Positions 12,552-24,998 are shown, counted from the first letter of the stretch. The stretch is DNA of 64,000 bases from Priapulus caudatus (GCF_000485595.1 NW_014577498.1:32582-96581); one strand, 5' to 3'. A program made the numbers and translations. The notes: generated by a model from the letters alone, not told the origin.

Positions 12552-13000
12552 TCATTACTACAGTCAAACCCCATTAGTAGAAAACTGACGGGCCAAAGAA
12601 ACATAATTGTATTAAGCGGGTTTCGTATTAACCACTTCAACATATATTAGCCCCGAATTAACAAAGAAAAAATTATGGATCACAAGGTGTGTACAAAGTA
12701 TTTTATATAAGGTTATATGTATAATTAAGAACTTTAGTAGCGTTAAATTGTTCACAAATAGACACAATTACTGCAAAGCCTAAACTCCTCATTCAATTAC
12801 TACAATTCATTACTACAGTCGCACCCCGTTAGTACGAAACTGACGGGTCAAACAAAAAAACAAGTATTAAGCGGGTTCCGTATATTATATTAGCCTTAAT
12901 TTGAAAAGAGAAAAACAATGGATTAGAAGGTGTGTACAAAGTGTTTTATATAGAAATGAATATACATAGACAAAAAATTTTATGTTAGTAACAGGATATC
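12552..13000. repeat. Tandem pair of pogo/Tigger-like element ends
   Basis: Two direct copies about 258 bp apart, starting near 12556 (ACAGTCAAACCCCATTAGTA) and 12814 (ACAGTCGCACCCCGTTAGTA). Both then read CTGACGGG, ATTAAGCGGGTT and AAGGTGTGTACAAAGT. ACAGTC..ACCCCGTTA.. resembles pogo/Tigger terminal repeats, an inference from the motif only; no matching opposite end was seen. Confidence 0.45.
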
Positions 13001-13563
13001 ATTGTATTATTGTCTTCGTATCAAGTCAATATTTTACTAAAAGATTACTATGAATCGGGCCGGGATTTAGAGCAATCATCGTAGTCTCATCAGCGTAACG
13101 AGCGAATATGGCCGCCGGAGGCGGCTATTTAGCGATTAGCCATAGTGGGGCATAATTAACAGCTATTGATTATTATGTTCTCGCTCAGATGACCTCTAAG
13201 CAAACATCTAATTAACTGTCTCGATAAATCTCAGAATCTTACAAGTTCGTGTGAGTGCATATGATTACGAAATTTACCATCGGATGCCACTCCGTACGTC
13301 GTGATTCACTCTATTACATTTCTCGTTTATCGCGGTGACTACTTATATATAAACGCGGAACAAAATTTCTCAGGTACTTTGCAAGCGCCGGAAACCCCCG
13401 TACGTCTCCCAGCCTGCGTGGTACGTGCGTGTGGTGGTGATGCTACGGGGAATTTACGTTGACATTAGAACGGACACATCGATTGTCTGTCTGTCTGCCT
13501 CTATACCTGAGAGCCATCGCGAGTTGATATTTTACGGGAGGATAGCGCCGAGTTACTGCATGG

Positions 13564-13788
13564 ATACTGTAAAATTTAAGCTGTATATTTCGCGGTGGTT
13601 TAATTTTCGCGAATTTCGCGAACGCGTCCCCGACCGCGAAAATAACAACACGTGAATCATTCGTATCGAATAATACCGAATAATACATAATTCACCGACC
13701 GCAAAATTAACCACTCGCGAAATTGTCCGTCAAGAACGAATTCGCGAAAATATCTGTACGCGAAAAATACGGCTTATACAATATGTGG
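13564..13788. mobile_element. TTTCGCGG palindromic MITE, copy 1
   Basis: ATTTCGCGGTGGTTTAATTT, then CGCGAATTTCGCG and, inverted on the right, CGCGAAAATA. Second, better preserved copy at 57020-57229. Confidence 0.65.
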
Positions 13789-13982
13789 ATGCTGTATAAA
13801 TGCTGACGAATGAAATGGGACGATAGCATACGTAGTTCACAACTTCACAGATGGTGTTCATGACGAGCGAAAACGGGACTGCGCACGTGTGCGAGTGTAT
13901 GTATGTGTGTGTGCTTGCGTGTGTTCGCGTGTACAGGTGCGTGTGCGTGCGTGCGTGCGTGCGCGTGTATGTGCGGTTTCGT

Positions 13983-13992
13983 CTATTTTCCG

Positions 13993-14033
<41 letters not shown>
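13983..14033. repeat. (TC)n microsatellite
   Basis: TCTC tract just upstream of the NEMO-like gene, followed by a G8-10 run near 14055. Confidence 0.9.
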
Positions 14034-14039
<6 letters not shown>

Positions 14040-14530
14040 CAGCATGTGTGTGACTGGGGGGGGGGGCACGCGTTAAGTCTGCGCCTGCGCAGTACACGTA
14101 AAACAGCCGAGACATAAACTACTTGCTGTGTGAGACTCGTGCACTCGCGCGTCAGCGGAATTCCCCACAACCCCAATAAGGGGGCGTGAGCATATGAGTC
14201 AGCAGCTGGCGCTGCCTAACTGCTGATTACGCGGACGTGTGCCACATTTGCTACCGGTGCGCGTGCGTGCAGACAGGCGGTCCGACTGAGCGCTAGTAGA
14301 AAACGTTGCTAACGTTTCTATACGTGCACACTAATAGCGTGAGAGAGGCGACGAAGCCGCGAGCTGTTTACAGGGATTTTATTTCGATGTAAGCTATACA
14401 CGTGCTGAAATACGACACATGTCATTACTACGATAATCGCAGCGTTCTGTGTGAGACTACACTCGAATCGCCCCGGTCGAGGAGAACACTAGCCGCATAA
14501 ACGTATATACCACTACTATGTGAGAGAGAT

Positions 14531-15007
14531 ATGTCGACTTATGCGCACACCGCCGTCGGCGTCAACGACGCCGACATAATGAGGTCGTTTGGCACGCAGT
14601 CCGGCATCAGTACGGCCGACAATCCGGCGTCGTCGTCGTCGCCCGGCTGTAGCTCGGCCAGCTCGCCCGAGGTGGTGCCTATCGCAGCCGAGGCGGGCGG
14701 CGAGCACGGCAGGACGATCATCGGCAGCATGCTGAGACGCTCGCCGGCTCTCCGCGGCGCCGGCGACATGACGCTGTCGAGGCCCAGCGGCTCCCCGCGC
14801 GCCAGACGTGGCGCATCGGAGAGGTCCCGTAGCACACTGTCGCCGTTGGCGATGACATGCGACGTCACGAGACTTTCGTCGCTTCTTCCGGTAAGCACAA
14901 ACCGATACGCGCGCACTAACTTAAGCCCGGCGCACACGTTTGTAATTTTACTCAGTCAAATGATGCATGCGTCAAAAGCCCGCACGCGTGCACGTGCGCA
15001 CACACGG

Positions 15008-15042
<35 letters not shown>

Positions 15043-15530
15043 ATAGCTCATAATCTCTATTATAAGCTCTTGCTATATATATATGCTGTTATCGAGCTGT
15101 TCTGTGCTGTATATCTCGCTGTATATGTACTCAGAGCGAAATCAGAGCTCTGTTTTCGAATCTGCTATTTTCAGAAGTCGACGCAAACGTGTGCGTCGAT
15201 GAGGCGGTATAGTGACTTTCCATTCAAACTTCAATAAATGAATAACAGAACTCCGCCAAGCGCATGATATATGCTTTTGACATTCTCTGTGCGCCACGCA
15301 TAGGTATGCGCGTGGGAATAGCGCAGATTTGTGTCCAATATACACAGGCCGTGAATGAAAGTGAGGATAATTAATGCCCGTGATAAAAATATAGACAGAT
15401 TCGAGAAATTGTTTCCTGAATATACGGATTGTAAAGCTGCTACACACACACACACGTACGCACGCACGCACACACACACGCGCGCGCGCACGGACGCATG
15501 CATGCACGCATGTATACGCACACACGTACG

Positions 15531-15627
<97 letters not shown>

Positions 15628-15692
15628 GGACGCATGCATGCATGTATACACACGTACGCACGCGCGCGCTAGCACACACACACACACACACA

Positions 15693-15788
<96 letters not shown>

Positions 15789-18700
15789 TTCACGCTGGAA
15801 AATTGGAAGCACCGTGGTTGCTATAAATTTTGTCTGGAATTATGCATATCATTTATATACGTATATGTCATATACTGACGAATATTGCATCATTTGCATC
15901 AATGTCTTCACTGGGACGTGCAATCCTACGCCACTTTACTTGTCTTAGAATCACATTCGGTTATCATTTTCTAAGAGTGCTCGATGAAACCAAATAAGCA
16001 AAATCTAAATTTCCACTCGTCATCGACTAGTAGCTCCTTGCTAAATATGCTTATTTACGTTTTTCGCCGCATCCCAGTCAGAGAGGTGAAATCCAAGTGT
16101 TGCTGCGTCAGCGCTCAGGCATTCCGTGTTTATTTCTTGTGTAATCATATACGAACCATTCCGCGAATAGTCGCATGTGTCTGCGCCGCGCATTTTTGCG
16201 GTTCGTATATCTGCACGCATACATGCCTTTCGTGAAGGCTTGCACGAGTTCGCACTAGATGACGCATCGCCCCGATTTTAGCTTCGCGGCTGACCAACAC
16301 AGACTACGAGCATCGCGTGGCCCATATCTCAAACGGGAGTCATCATCGAGACGCGGTTGCTAACCGCCCCGCGAAGCCGTCAGACGCTGAAGTCTGAAAC
16401 TTTCTAGCGTCTTGGCTGACGGCGAACACCATGCATTGTAATAACAGCATCAGCACTACATCTTACACTCTATACCGCGCCGATAAGCGTATATATATAG
16501 TATCGCGTGTGTGTTCGTCCCCTTCTGCTGTATGACTCAGTGAATAGAGAATCCGCATCCACGCGTCGATGGGATGACGATGCACGCAGGAGGTCCGGCA
16601 GCTGGCGGAGGAATGAGTCACTGTCACGTTATAACCGGAGCAACGCACGGCAGATTTAACACATGATGTTCCGTAACACCCACCCCCGTCATTCGACAGC
16701 GAAAATAGAAGAAAATCAAGTCAGGTGATTCGATGAACGTACGATCCCCTGCCCAAAATGGGGGAATACGAAATAGCTAGTAGTATAGGCTTTCAACTCA
16801 TGGATAAATTAGACTAAACTAACTGACTATAACACTGTAATACTGAGACAGCCTATTTATGCTCTTGTCATTATGGAATGTTACTAGGCTACGGCCTTCC
16901 AAGGTTACCGCTAGCCTACGGAATATAGAATTCGTAAATGCACGACTAATGGCGTATATATGTTGTATCGTAGGGCTGCGGGCTAATTAGGGCTTTGCGA
17001 CTAATTGTCTACACTTCTAACCCTAGCAAGTTATTGTTGTTATTGTAATGTAACCCACCGCGCGCACCCTAATCCAGACGGTGATTGGCCGGGGGTCGGA
17101 TTGAAATGTCGCCGGGCGGTTTTCGGAAACGTATAAATAGACACGGACGAAAGATCACAAATTTGTTATTTACCCAGAGGAGAGACGTTAGTCATTACCC
17201 AGGTCACACGTGAGTTATTACATGGACTTTCCTATCAAGATGTAGACGAGACACGGTGCCTAGGCTTGGGTGCCTAGGTCGGCGTCGTGTATATATATTT
17301 GTAGTGTGTTTTACTAATATAGTCAGTCTTCAAGAACAATTTCTGCGACTACATCGTCTTTACTCTTTGCTACAATCTGCTACCATTTGCTAACTCGACG
17401 CTGCTACGATGCCGGAGCGGAGATCAACAAATTTACAACTCTATACGATTCTACGATGCCGGAGCGTAGAAAACAACAACTCTTTCCCAGTACAATATAT
17501 CAAGAGCGTATATAAAGAAGCGTATACAAGATTTTCACCGCTGTTTATCTCAGCGTAGGCGCATCGTAGGGACAAGCGGTTTGTTTTATATTAACAAGGT
17601 AGGACAGCTGATCAATAATACCGCAAGGAATCGTCAAAATAAAACGGGCAAAGTTTCTTAATTCGACTAATACTGCAACATGGTTTCACCATTTCACCGT
17701 TGTACGCTCTCCTTTTTTATACGCTCTTGAATACGCTCTTGAATATATATATATATATATATCAAGAGTAGATAATAGGGAATTCCCTATTATCTACTCC
17801 TGATATATATATATAAACGTTTCTGATAAAGGCTTAGTGCAATGCATTAAACTTTGGCTGTTTATAAGATTTCATGTGTTTAGTAAAATAGAGAGGATGT
17901 AATTTAAGGTCATTAATGAATTTTAATTTATCATTATTTGGTTTGGGACATTTCGCTGTGAAACTGTGCACCTTTCACATCCAACAGAGACACAGTACTT
18001 GTAGCTACGGTATTTGTGTAATTGCTTGAAATATAAGACATCATGGTTTACCCTGCCATTGGGAATTTAATCACGTTACGTCACAGCTAAGAACTTTTCT
18101 TGCTAAATCTATCGGGACCATAGCTAAGAGTGGCATTCGTAAACAATTTTGAAATGGGCACTATGAGCTTAGTTGAAAAGAGATCGAGCCAGGAATTTGA
18201 TACGATGATTACCAAAACTGTCCATATGTTTGTAAGGAAACGTTAAATTTGGTTTATAATGTACTGAACTTGAGAAAATTAATCACAATAATAATCACAA
18301 CGCCACCAAACCATAATGTCAACAAGATTATCCAGCGCATTAGTATAATCGTCAAGATATCTATTTGAAAAGTAAAAAAAGAATCTTTCAAGATAATCAA
18401 AACTATTTTTGATGGCAGCGACAGCGGTACGTGGACGAATCGTATCACAATATTTGTCGCTCGCGGGCGGCGGCGAATAAAATGATTACGAATATACATC
18501 CTAGCAACAATCACGCGGTAGACGTTGGCAACGATCGATAGCTCGATTTATAACAGTACACGGCAGTCTCATTTAACTGGGACTGTATGACAAGATCGAA
18601 GCAACCTGTCTGTACTATCTCCAATCCGCGGCAGCGCAAAGAGCAAATGAAGGATGCGACGCGACAACAAAAAATCAACAACACCAACAGCAGCAACAAC

Positions 18701-19171
18701 AACAACAACAGCAGCAGCAGCAACAACAACAACAACATATGAAACAATAATTCTTTTTTAACTTTTAGGATTCGACCAGCGACATAATCGAGCTCACGTG
18801 CACGTGCGACTTCAATGCGCAAGCAAAACGACTCAAGGACGAAAACACACAGTTGCGAACAATGATAAAGGAGGTAGATAAATTATACTGCTAGGTTGTA
18901 CGTAGTAGTACCGTAGTTATGTACCGTAGTTACCTTGGTTTAACTTAAATGTACTGAATTTGCATTATTTGATTCTATGAAGTTAGCAGTTAAAATGATG
19001 TGATAAGGCACATATACCTAACAGTCTACAAACCCCACCATGTCCCCCTGTCAGTTTCAATCATACTCAGTTGAGCCTTACAATATCCTATATGTAAAAT
19101 ATAACTTTTTTTTTATTCACTTATATTAATATATATCAGAAGTAGATAATAGAGATTCCCTATTATCTACT

Positions 19172-19221
<50 letters not shown>

Positions 19222-19706
19222 TATGGACTGCACATAATATGAAGTGGATGGAATGTGACTTGGAACCCCAGGCCCAGATAATCACGGAAATTGAAACACA
19301 GTACATTACTGGAAGGTAATTTCCCATGCAATGTAATGTCCTATGCCGCTTAGATTGACCTATGAACTGTGGACGTAAATCCCCACGCCACAGCAAACAA
19401 CGCCTATGCACGCACTACCGCCTACACGCGGTGGCTACAGACGCGCACGATCAGTTGCGCAGCTATCGTATACAGAGATAATGCCTGGTTGGGAATTTCC
19501 CATCCCTGCGGCACGAGACAGCGTGCATGACATCTAGGAATATATACTCGCTCGCGATCCTAATACTGCTAATGTACAGGCCGGGAACCCCCGGAAAGCA
19601 AGGAAAACTAAACGAATTATGGAATGATGCAAGATATTAATATGTATGCCGAATCTTCGCATATTATGCATTAAACCACATTCAATCACAGCCCTAACAA
19701 GCCCAT

Positions 19707-19752
<46 letters not shown>

Positions 19753-22700
19753 CATATATATATATATAAACAAAGTAAATGTATAGAATAAGGGTGTTTA
19801 AAGTTTAATTGACAAGCTTTCGAGATTACATCTCTTCAAAACAACAAATTATTCCATGACGTGTATTCCGTGGCGTGTGTGACTTTACTTATATATATAT
19901 ATACATATATATATACATATATATATATATATAATGCTATTCAACCGGGTACCAAACACGTCCTGCCTGTTTGTCTCCCTTTCGATATAATTATATTAAA
20001 CATGTGGGGGCAATTATGCATTCTTTTCCATATGAATTGGGAAACAGCAGTTTTAATATCTGTACAAATTTCTGCCCGTAGCTCTTGTCCGGATTTTGTT
20101 GATACGAATGTTCGTGACGCCCATAAAATTGCACGCAGATAGATCCGGCTTTCACTCACACTGTCGTCTGTATTACTACTTGGCGTAATATAGAGTAATA
20201 TTCGGCGTATATAGTAGTATATAGCGTATATATAGAGGGTATAAGAGATCTGTAAAAAAACATTTAATTACGTCGTAATGTTAATTAGATTGCGTATTAT
20301 TACCGCAAACGATGCCCTATAAGGACGTGTCCAAGAACACTACAAACGGCATCAGCTTCGGCCTACATACACACTATACAATTATAGGTCGGGGTACAGG
20401 TAATCGAACTTCCTACAGTATACCGTTTGTCAGTTTAGGCCGTGGCCGCGGATATGTAGGTTTTCAATGTATACGTACCTGCGAATCTATTTATATAGCA
20501 AGGCAAAAAGAACGAGTATTCGGGTGCGCAATTTCGTGCTAAATGGAATATGTATCAGGTTTTACCACGACACACATCGCTTAAAAAATAAATGCCCTTT
20601 CCAAACTGCTTATTGATATGGTTAGAATATGTTTTTTAAATTACTAAATATCACCGCAGCATAGTTCTGAGCATAAAAAATAATAGGCATAAGCAACAAA
20701 GAAAACACTTATCAGTGCATTCACGCCAGCACTGTACTAAACCAATTCACTATGCGCACGGGCAGATATCTTTACTATCATGATAGCAGGAGTAAGATAA
20801 TATGGGTATATTATCTTACTCCTGATGATAGTGGTGCCCTTGCGTGTATACGCCCGGCCAACAATCATGCACGATTATATACTTGCTGACCAGAACGCGG
20901 CCCTTTCTATGAAACGCTGTGATTTCAGGCGAACATATACGCCTGTCATATACGTTCAGGCAATATATTCTTCAACAACCAATATGATTTCTATAAGCCA
21001 GATCGGAAAGTCCCGGCGCCATATTAAAGTGAAAGGACAAGGGTGATAACAGATAGGAAAGACCACTCGCAGAAATCTCGTCAGTAATCGTGATTGGTCG
21101 GCACAACTCGAAATGAAAAGAGCTATAACGTGTTCTTCCCACGCGGCTTCGCAGGTTATTTCTTCAGAGCCGATGTACACTTTTTACCGATAGATGGTCG
21201 AGCGGTGGAAACGCGAGCAGACAACCACCAAAGAGTACGTGAAGAAATTGCACGTGAAGATCGACGAAGAGGAGAAATGCTCATCGGCGCAGTCTAATAT
21301 CGATTCACAGATCGCCAACTTGATGCAGGTTAGTGTGGGGTTGCGAAGCCGGGTTTAGCTCTAAGGCAATAAATATATAATTAATTAATTAGTTATCAAT
21401 AAGTATTACATTATATTATGTTATTTTATTATTTATTAATAGTTAATCATAATAAAGGATATGACACGATATGACACCCTTTATAAATAGACCGAAGAGA
21501 TACCAATCAATGATGACCATATAATAAATAGTGACTTCACGCGGCGTGCTCAGAGTATTCGTCCATAATTGCCGTCGGGTCGCGATATTTTCTTAACCAC
21601 GACGTCGCCCGTTATTCACCACGATGTTGTCCTTTCTCAACCACGACGTCGCCCGTTATTCAAAACCACGACGTCGCCCGTTATTCACCACGATGTTGTC
21701 CTTTCTCAACCACGACGTCGCCCGTTATTCATCACGATGTCATCCTTCTTCAACCACGACGTCGCCCGTTATTCATCACGATGTTGTCCTTCCTCAACCA
21801 CGACGTCTCCCGTTATTCATCACGATGTCGTCCTTTCTCAACCACGACGTCGCGCGTTATTCACCACGATGTTGTCTTTCCTCAACCACGACGTCGTTCT
21901 GTTTCAATCGCGACGTCATCTTTTTTAACCAAGATGTCGCCGTTTTTAACCATGATGTTGTCCTTTTCCAACCACGACGTCGCGCGTTTTCAACCACCAC
22001 GTCAACCGTTTTCAACTGCAAGGTCGCACCTTTTAATCACGATGTCGGTGCCATTATTAAAATTGCAGAATATCGCAAATCGTTTGGTACTGTTTTTAGG
22101 AAAGCACTTAGTCAGATAATCAGACAATAGTAACTACAATATGACGTCGTGGTTGAAAAGGAACGACATCGTGGTTGAAAAGGGGCGACGTTGTGGTTAA
22201 AGAAGGAAGACGTCGTGGACGGAAAAAGGGAGACGTAGTTGAGAAAGATGCAAAACACGCGATGCGACGGGAATAATGGAGACTATGTGCGACATCGCAT
22301 ATACGTTATCGGTACACTAGGTTCCCCGCGCGCAACGGCAATTAAGAAACACCATAATATGGCGGCTGGTGCTTCGCTCATGCCGTATTTAATCAATGGA
22401 GGTCATATAGGATTATAGCCCCGCAATCTACAAGTTACGTTGTCCGCAACCTACGTAATCCGCAACGCAATCAAGCGTAGGACCCTTTCTTTTCCTTATA
22501 TCTCGCCGCGGCGTTTTGCCTGGCAGAAAAAGGAGACGGTGCAACGCGAGGTGACCGTGGCCGAGAGCAACCTCAGAGAAATGCAGGATCTGCACACGGC
22601 AACCAAGATGCAGCTAATGCAGTTCCACGAGCGACGTGCTGAGGAGATGAACTCGCGCGACCTCGGCAGACGCGCCGAAGACGCTGAGCGCATTCCGCTG

Positions 22701-24858
22701 CTCGAGCAACAGATTAGCGTCTACATGGAAGACTGGAAGTCGGAGCGTACCGACAAGGAGAGGGCGCTCGTGAAGGCCAATGAGCTGGAGCAGAAGGTGG
22801 AGCAAATGCAGAACATGGTAAGCGTGAGCGAGAAAAAAAGAGGGGAGTAAGGGAGAGAAAGAGAGAGAGCGAGAGATAGGGGGAGTGGGAGAGATAGCAA
22901 CAAAAAGAGAAGGGGGGCCGGATAGAGAGAGAGAGAAGAAGCAGGTGAGAGGGAAAGAGAAGGGGGATAGAGAGAGAGAGAGAAGAAGCAGGTGAGAGGG
23001 AAAGAGAAGGGGGATAGAGAGAGAGAGAAGAAGCAGGTGAGAGGGAAAGAGAAAGAGAGGGATAGAGAGCGCGCGCAGGAGAGAGGGGAATATAGGTGAG
23101 CAGTATTAGAAACAGGGGATGAGCGAAATAAGAGCAGTCGAGCAGTGAACAAGATAAAGAAATAGCCATTTACACGATTAGTACACAGCAATGTACCTAA
23201 ACGTAATTGCAATCGAGTTGATGAAATTTTCTCGGCTCCCCCCCCCCACACAAAGTACGTCAACTAATCACTACGCACGACGCGCACAAGTAATAACGTC
23301 GTGCTTTTATTCGTCTATATCTATATATAGCTGAAGCACTACCAGGACGCGGAGGATGCTTACAACGAGGTACGCAGGCGCAGTTCCGCGCATCGTGACG
23401 TTTTGCGCAGCGCCGCCTACCCGACGGGCCGCGATCACGACGTGGTGCGTCGCTCCGGTTCGTATGCGGCTTCGGGCGACAGCTTCCGCAGGAGTGGCTC
23501 GCACAATTCATCAGTATTAGAATACAACATCCCAATGAGCGCGAGCAACCAGGTATGCAGCCACGAACGAGGGGCCTAGATCCACACACGTATAGAATGG
23601 CTTCTCTGTAGACTGTAGTGTTGTGACGAAATTACGAGTGCCACGTAGAAATTATTATCATGTGGTATTATTACGAAATCGATGGATGACAAAAAGCTAC
23701 CCTAATAACATCAGGAGTGTATAATAATAGATCTATTATTATACACTCCTGGTAACATTACTGTAATACGATGTGCACAAGCCACTACTGTAAAAGGCTA
23801 GGCACTTTAAAATGTTACCGTCCCCCAGTCTCTTGCGTTCGTTTGCCCAGTCCTCCTTTCGCTCTCACTATAAGTGTTTAAATAGAAATGGCCGAGTGAT
23901 CTCTTGGCATAAAATTAACTAGATCCGAACCAGTATAAAATAGCAGGGTTATTATAACAAGGTTTAGGTGATACTTTTTTTTTACCCCTCCTCTCTTTTA
24001 GCGAAATTCATCACGGGCTCTACTATTTATATATTTCCCACACGAACGATAGAAATGGGGATGTGATGGCGTGGTGGATATAATTTTAGACCACGTGCGA
24101 TTTCTGTAATTCGAGAATGTTATGTAAAATACAAATGCAAATCTTATATAAATGATAGTGTTGCATTGCTTTACTTGGGGGGGGGGGACAGTCATGCATT
24201 GTGAATCCTGGAAATCGAATTTCAACGTTGTGGATTTAAAGTGAATGATCGTCGCTGCCCATGTATCATAGGTCAATTTAGATATTGATTGCTATGCACT
24301 GCGATGGCGAGATTCAATCGTTGAGAAGGTTCTTGGTTCATAACAGGATTCTAACGATACTCAGGAAACGGTGCAGCGGTTGCCATGACGGTCTTGTAGT
24401 GTAATGCAATTATTCACTTGCAACTATAAATCAATACAAGAAATACCGGATAATTGGCGACTATTGGCACACACAATACCACCTAAACCTATCTCCATCT
24501 TTTACAGGCTTGCGTCGTCAGTCGAGGAACGAGCCCTGTTGTCACGGTCAGGTGTAACCTCAGCCCCAGAGCCAGTCTATACGTGACAGACGACCTTGAT
24601 TTCGACAGCACACCCGGTGCAACTGGGACGAGCTCGCCTCGAATTACAACGCCATGCGGCTCTCGCGCTGCCAGCGTTAGTCCGCGTCACAGCACCATAA
24701 TTGTCGAGGACGTGACCAGTGATAAGGAAGACGTGTACGGCGCGCCGCCCGACAACGAAAGGTTCCTCCACTGCCCAAAGTGCACGCGACCCTACCCGGA
24801 GAATAGGCACGACGAACTTGTTGAACACTTTGAGCTTTGTTCGGAAGTCGATCATTGA
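14531..24858 (+). CDS. NEMO/optineurin/ABIN-family ubiquitin-binding adaptor (UBAN + CCHC zinc finger), complete
   Basis: Family members bind linear or K63 ubiquitin chains and tie them to IKK/TBK1 signalling or autophagy. Six exons, all phase 0: 14531-14890, 18769-18873, 21194-21328, 22527-22817, 23331-23552, 24508-24858 (TGA), giving 487 residues. Residues 1-120 are Ser/Gly-rich and probably disordered. Residues 135-297 are largely heptad-like coiled coil. Within it IPLLEQQISVYMEDWKSERT (from residue 256), followed by DKERA, matches the UBAN pattern (LxxQxxxYxxDFxxERxxRE; here W replaces F). Residues 298-455 are Arg/Ser-rich linker. The C-terminus has C460-x2-C463-x14-H478-x3-C482, the NEMO/optineurin/ABIN-type zinc finger. 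The start is the first ATG in a frame open to the donor, in a CpG-rich region. Which of NEMO, optineurin or ABIN it is nearest to I cannot settle; SERTDKER is slightly ABIN-like. Confidence 0.85.
15008..15042. repeat. (TA)n microsatellite
   Basis: TATATA tract in intron 1 of the NEMO-like gene. Confidence 0.9.
15442..15785. repeat. Long (CA)n/(CGCA)n microsatellite block
   Basis: About 340 bp of CA repeats in two long runs, separated by ACGGACGCATGCATG and GCGCGCGCTAG islands that are themselves partly duplicated (near 15490 and 15627). All six frames stay open; none is coding. Confidence 0.95.
15800..16960. other. Intron 1 of NEMO-like gene, nothing recognised
   Basis: CpG-containing intron sequence. 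I saw no exon whose phase would fit between exons 1 and 2 and no clear mobile element. Confidence 0.4.
16961..17494. mobile_element. Probable solo LTR (534 bp)
   Basis: Begins TGTTG and ends TACA, flanked by the 5-bp direct repeat ATATA (16956-16960 and 17495-17499). It has a promoter-like GTATAAATAG near 17131, preceded by GC-rich sequence. The TG...CA ends and 5-bp duplication fit a Gypsy- or BEL-type solo LTR. No coding part is present. The duplication is low complexity, so the limits are moderately sure. Confidence 0.5.
17501..17741. mobile_element. 241-bp CAAGAGCGTATA element, 7-bp target duplication
   Basis: Starts CAAGAGCGTATA, ends TACGCTCTTG, flanked by AATATAT at 17494-17500 and 17742-17748. 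Its interior (17545-17710: CTCAGCGTAG, AAGGTAGGAC, CACCGTTGTACGCTCTC) matches both arms of the large element at 46955-48251. Confidence 0.7.
17763..17802. mobile_element. 40-bp CAAGAG/CAGGAG palindromic insertion
   Basis: CAAGAGTAGATAATAGGGAA followed by its reverse complement with one mismatch (CTCCTG end). Sits in an AT repeat, so the target duplication cannot be read. Same arms as 58649-58708. Confidence 0.7.
18667..18738. repeat. (CAA)n/(CAG)n trinucleotide repeat
   Basis: Directly upstream (30-100 bp) of exon 2 of the NEMO-like gene, in the intron. The opposite strand reads as poly-Leu, an artefact. Confidence 0.9.
19137..19175. mobile_element. 39-bp CAGAAGT palindromic insertion
   Basis: CAGAAGTAGATAATAG...CTATTATCTACTTCTG with a 5-7 base centre. 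Flanked by TA repeats that hide any target duplication. Followed by (TA)n to 19223. Confidence 0.65.
19709..19850 (-). mobile_element. Penelope-like fragment, copy 1, with TA tract
   Basis: (TA)n at 19709-19770 then GTATAGAATAAGGGTGTTTA...GACAAGCTTTCGAGATTACATCTCTTC, shared with 62451-62580. Read on the - strand it gives GAGATGTAATCTCGAAAGC, stem II plus GAAA of a hammerhead-like fold, but the CTGATGA box is lost in this copy. Confidence 0.45.
19888..19935. repeat. (TA)n microsatellite
   Basis: TATATACATATATA tract in intron 2 of the NEMO-like gene. Confidence 0.85.
20787..20824. mobile_element. 38-bp CAGGAGT palindromic insertion, 7-bp target duplication
   Basis: CAGGAGTAAGATAATAT, short centre, ATATTATCTTACTCCTG. 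Exact direct repeat ATGATAG at 20780-20786 and 20825-20831. Confidence 0.75.
21590..22250. repeat. Minisatellite (AACCACGACGTCGCCCGTTATTC) with an inverted arm
   Basis: From about 21590 to 22050 a degenerate unit of roughly 23 bp (AACCACGACGTCG + CCCGTTATTC or CCTTTCTC) repeats some 18-20 times. After a 90-bp spacer the same unit occurs inverted (GACGTCGTGGTTGAAAAGG) about five times at 22142-22250. In intron 3 of the NEMO-like gene, 300 bp before the UBAN exon. The long open frames across it (LNHDVARYS repeats) follow from the repeat. Confidence 0.9.
22840..23095. repeat. Purine-rich tandem repeat (GAGA/GAAGCAGGTGAGAGGG)
   Basis: Unit of about 44-50 bp containing AGAAGAAGCAGGTGAGAGGG repeated three times (about 22935-23050) within a (GA)n block, starting 20 bp after the donor of the UBAN exon. 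Each unit contains CAGGTGAG, a perfect 5' splice-site look-alike. Confidence 0.85.
23712..23751. mobile_element. 40-bp perfect CAGGAGT palindrome
   Basis: CAGGAGTGTATAATAATAGA plus its exact reverse complement. Flanks ATAACAT (23705-23711) and GTAACAT (23752-23758) match in six of seven bases. Intron 5 of the NEMO-like gene. Confidence 0.75.
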
Positions 24859-24987
24859 GTCACAAGAATAGGGTTGTCAATGAACAACGTAATCCAATGT
24901 AATGTCAATGATGTTACAACGTAATCCTGCAAATAGGTTTTACTGTTTGCAGAGTCGCGCGATCGTGTGCAATGCACATCATTCTAT

Positions 24988-24993
24988 AATAAA
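24988..24993 (+). terminator. Poly(A) signal AATAAA of NEMO-like gene
   Basis: Canonical hexamer 130 bp after the TGA; the only one close to the stop. Confidence 0.55.
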
Positions 24994-24998
24994 AACAT

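Noticed and set aside
14539-14937. 132-codon - strand frame
   Set aside because: Mirror of NEMO-like exon 1; the + strand has matching splice phase and the ATG.
15142-15878. Long open frames on both strands (up to 183 codons)
   Set aside because: Produced by CA/CGCA microsatellites; residues are only Cys/Val or Thr/His alternations.
21569-22130. Open frames with LNHDVARYS repeats
   Set aside because: The 23-bp minisatellite is open in several frames and lies in an intron of the NEMO-like gene.
22714-23263. Ser/Leu-rich frames of 150-180 codons on the - strand
   Set aside because: Complement of the (GA)n block plus shadow of the UBAN exon.
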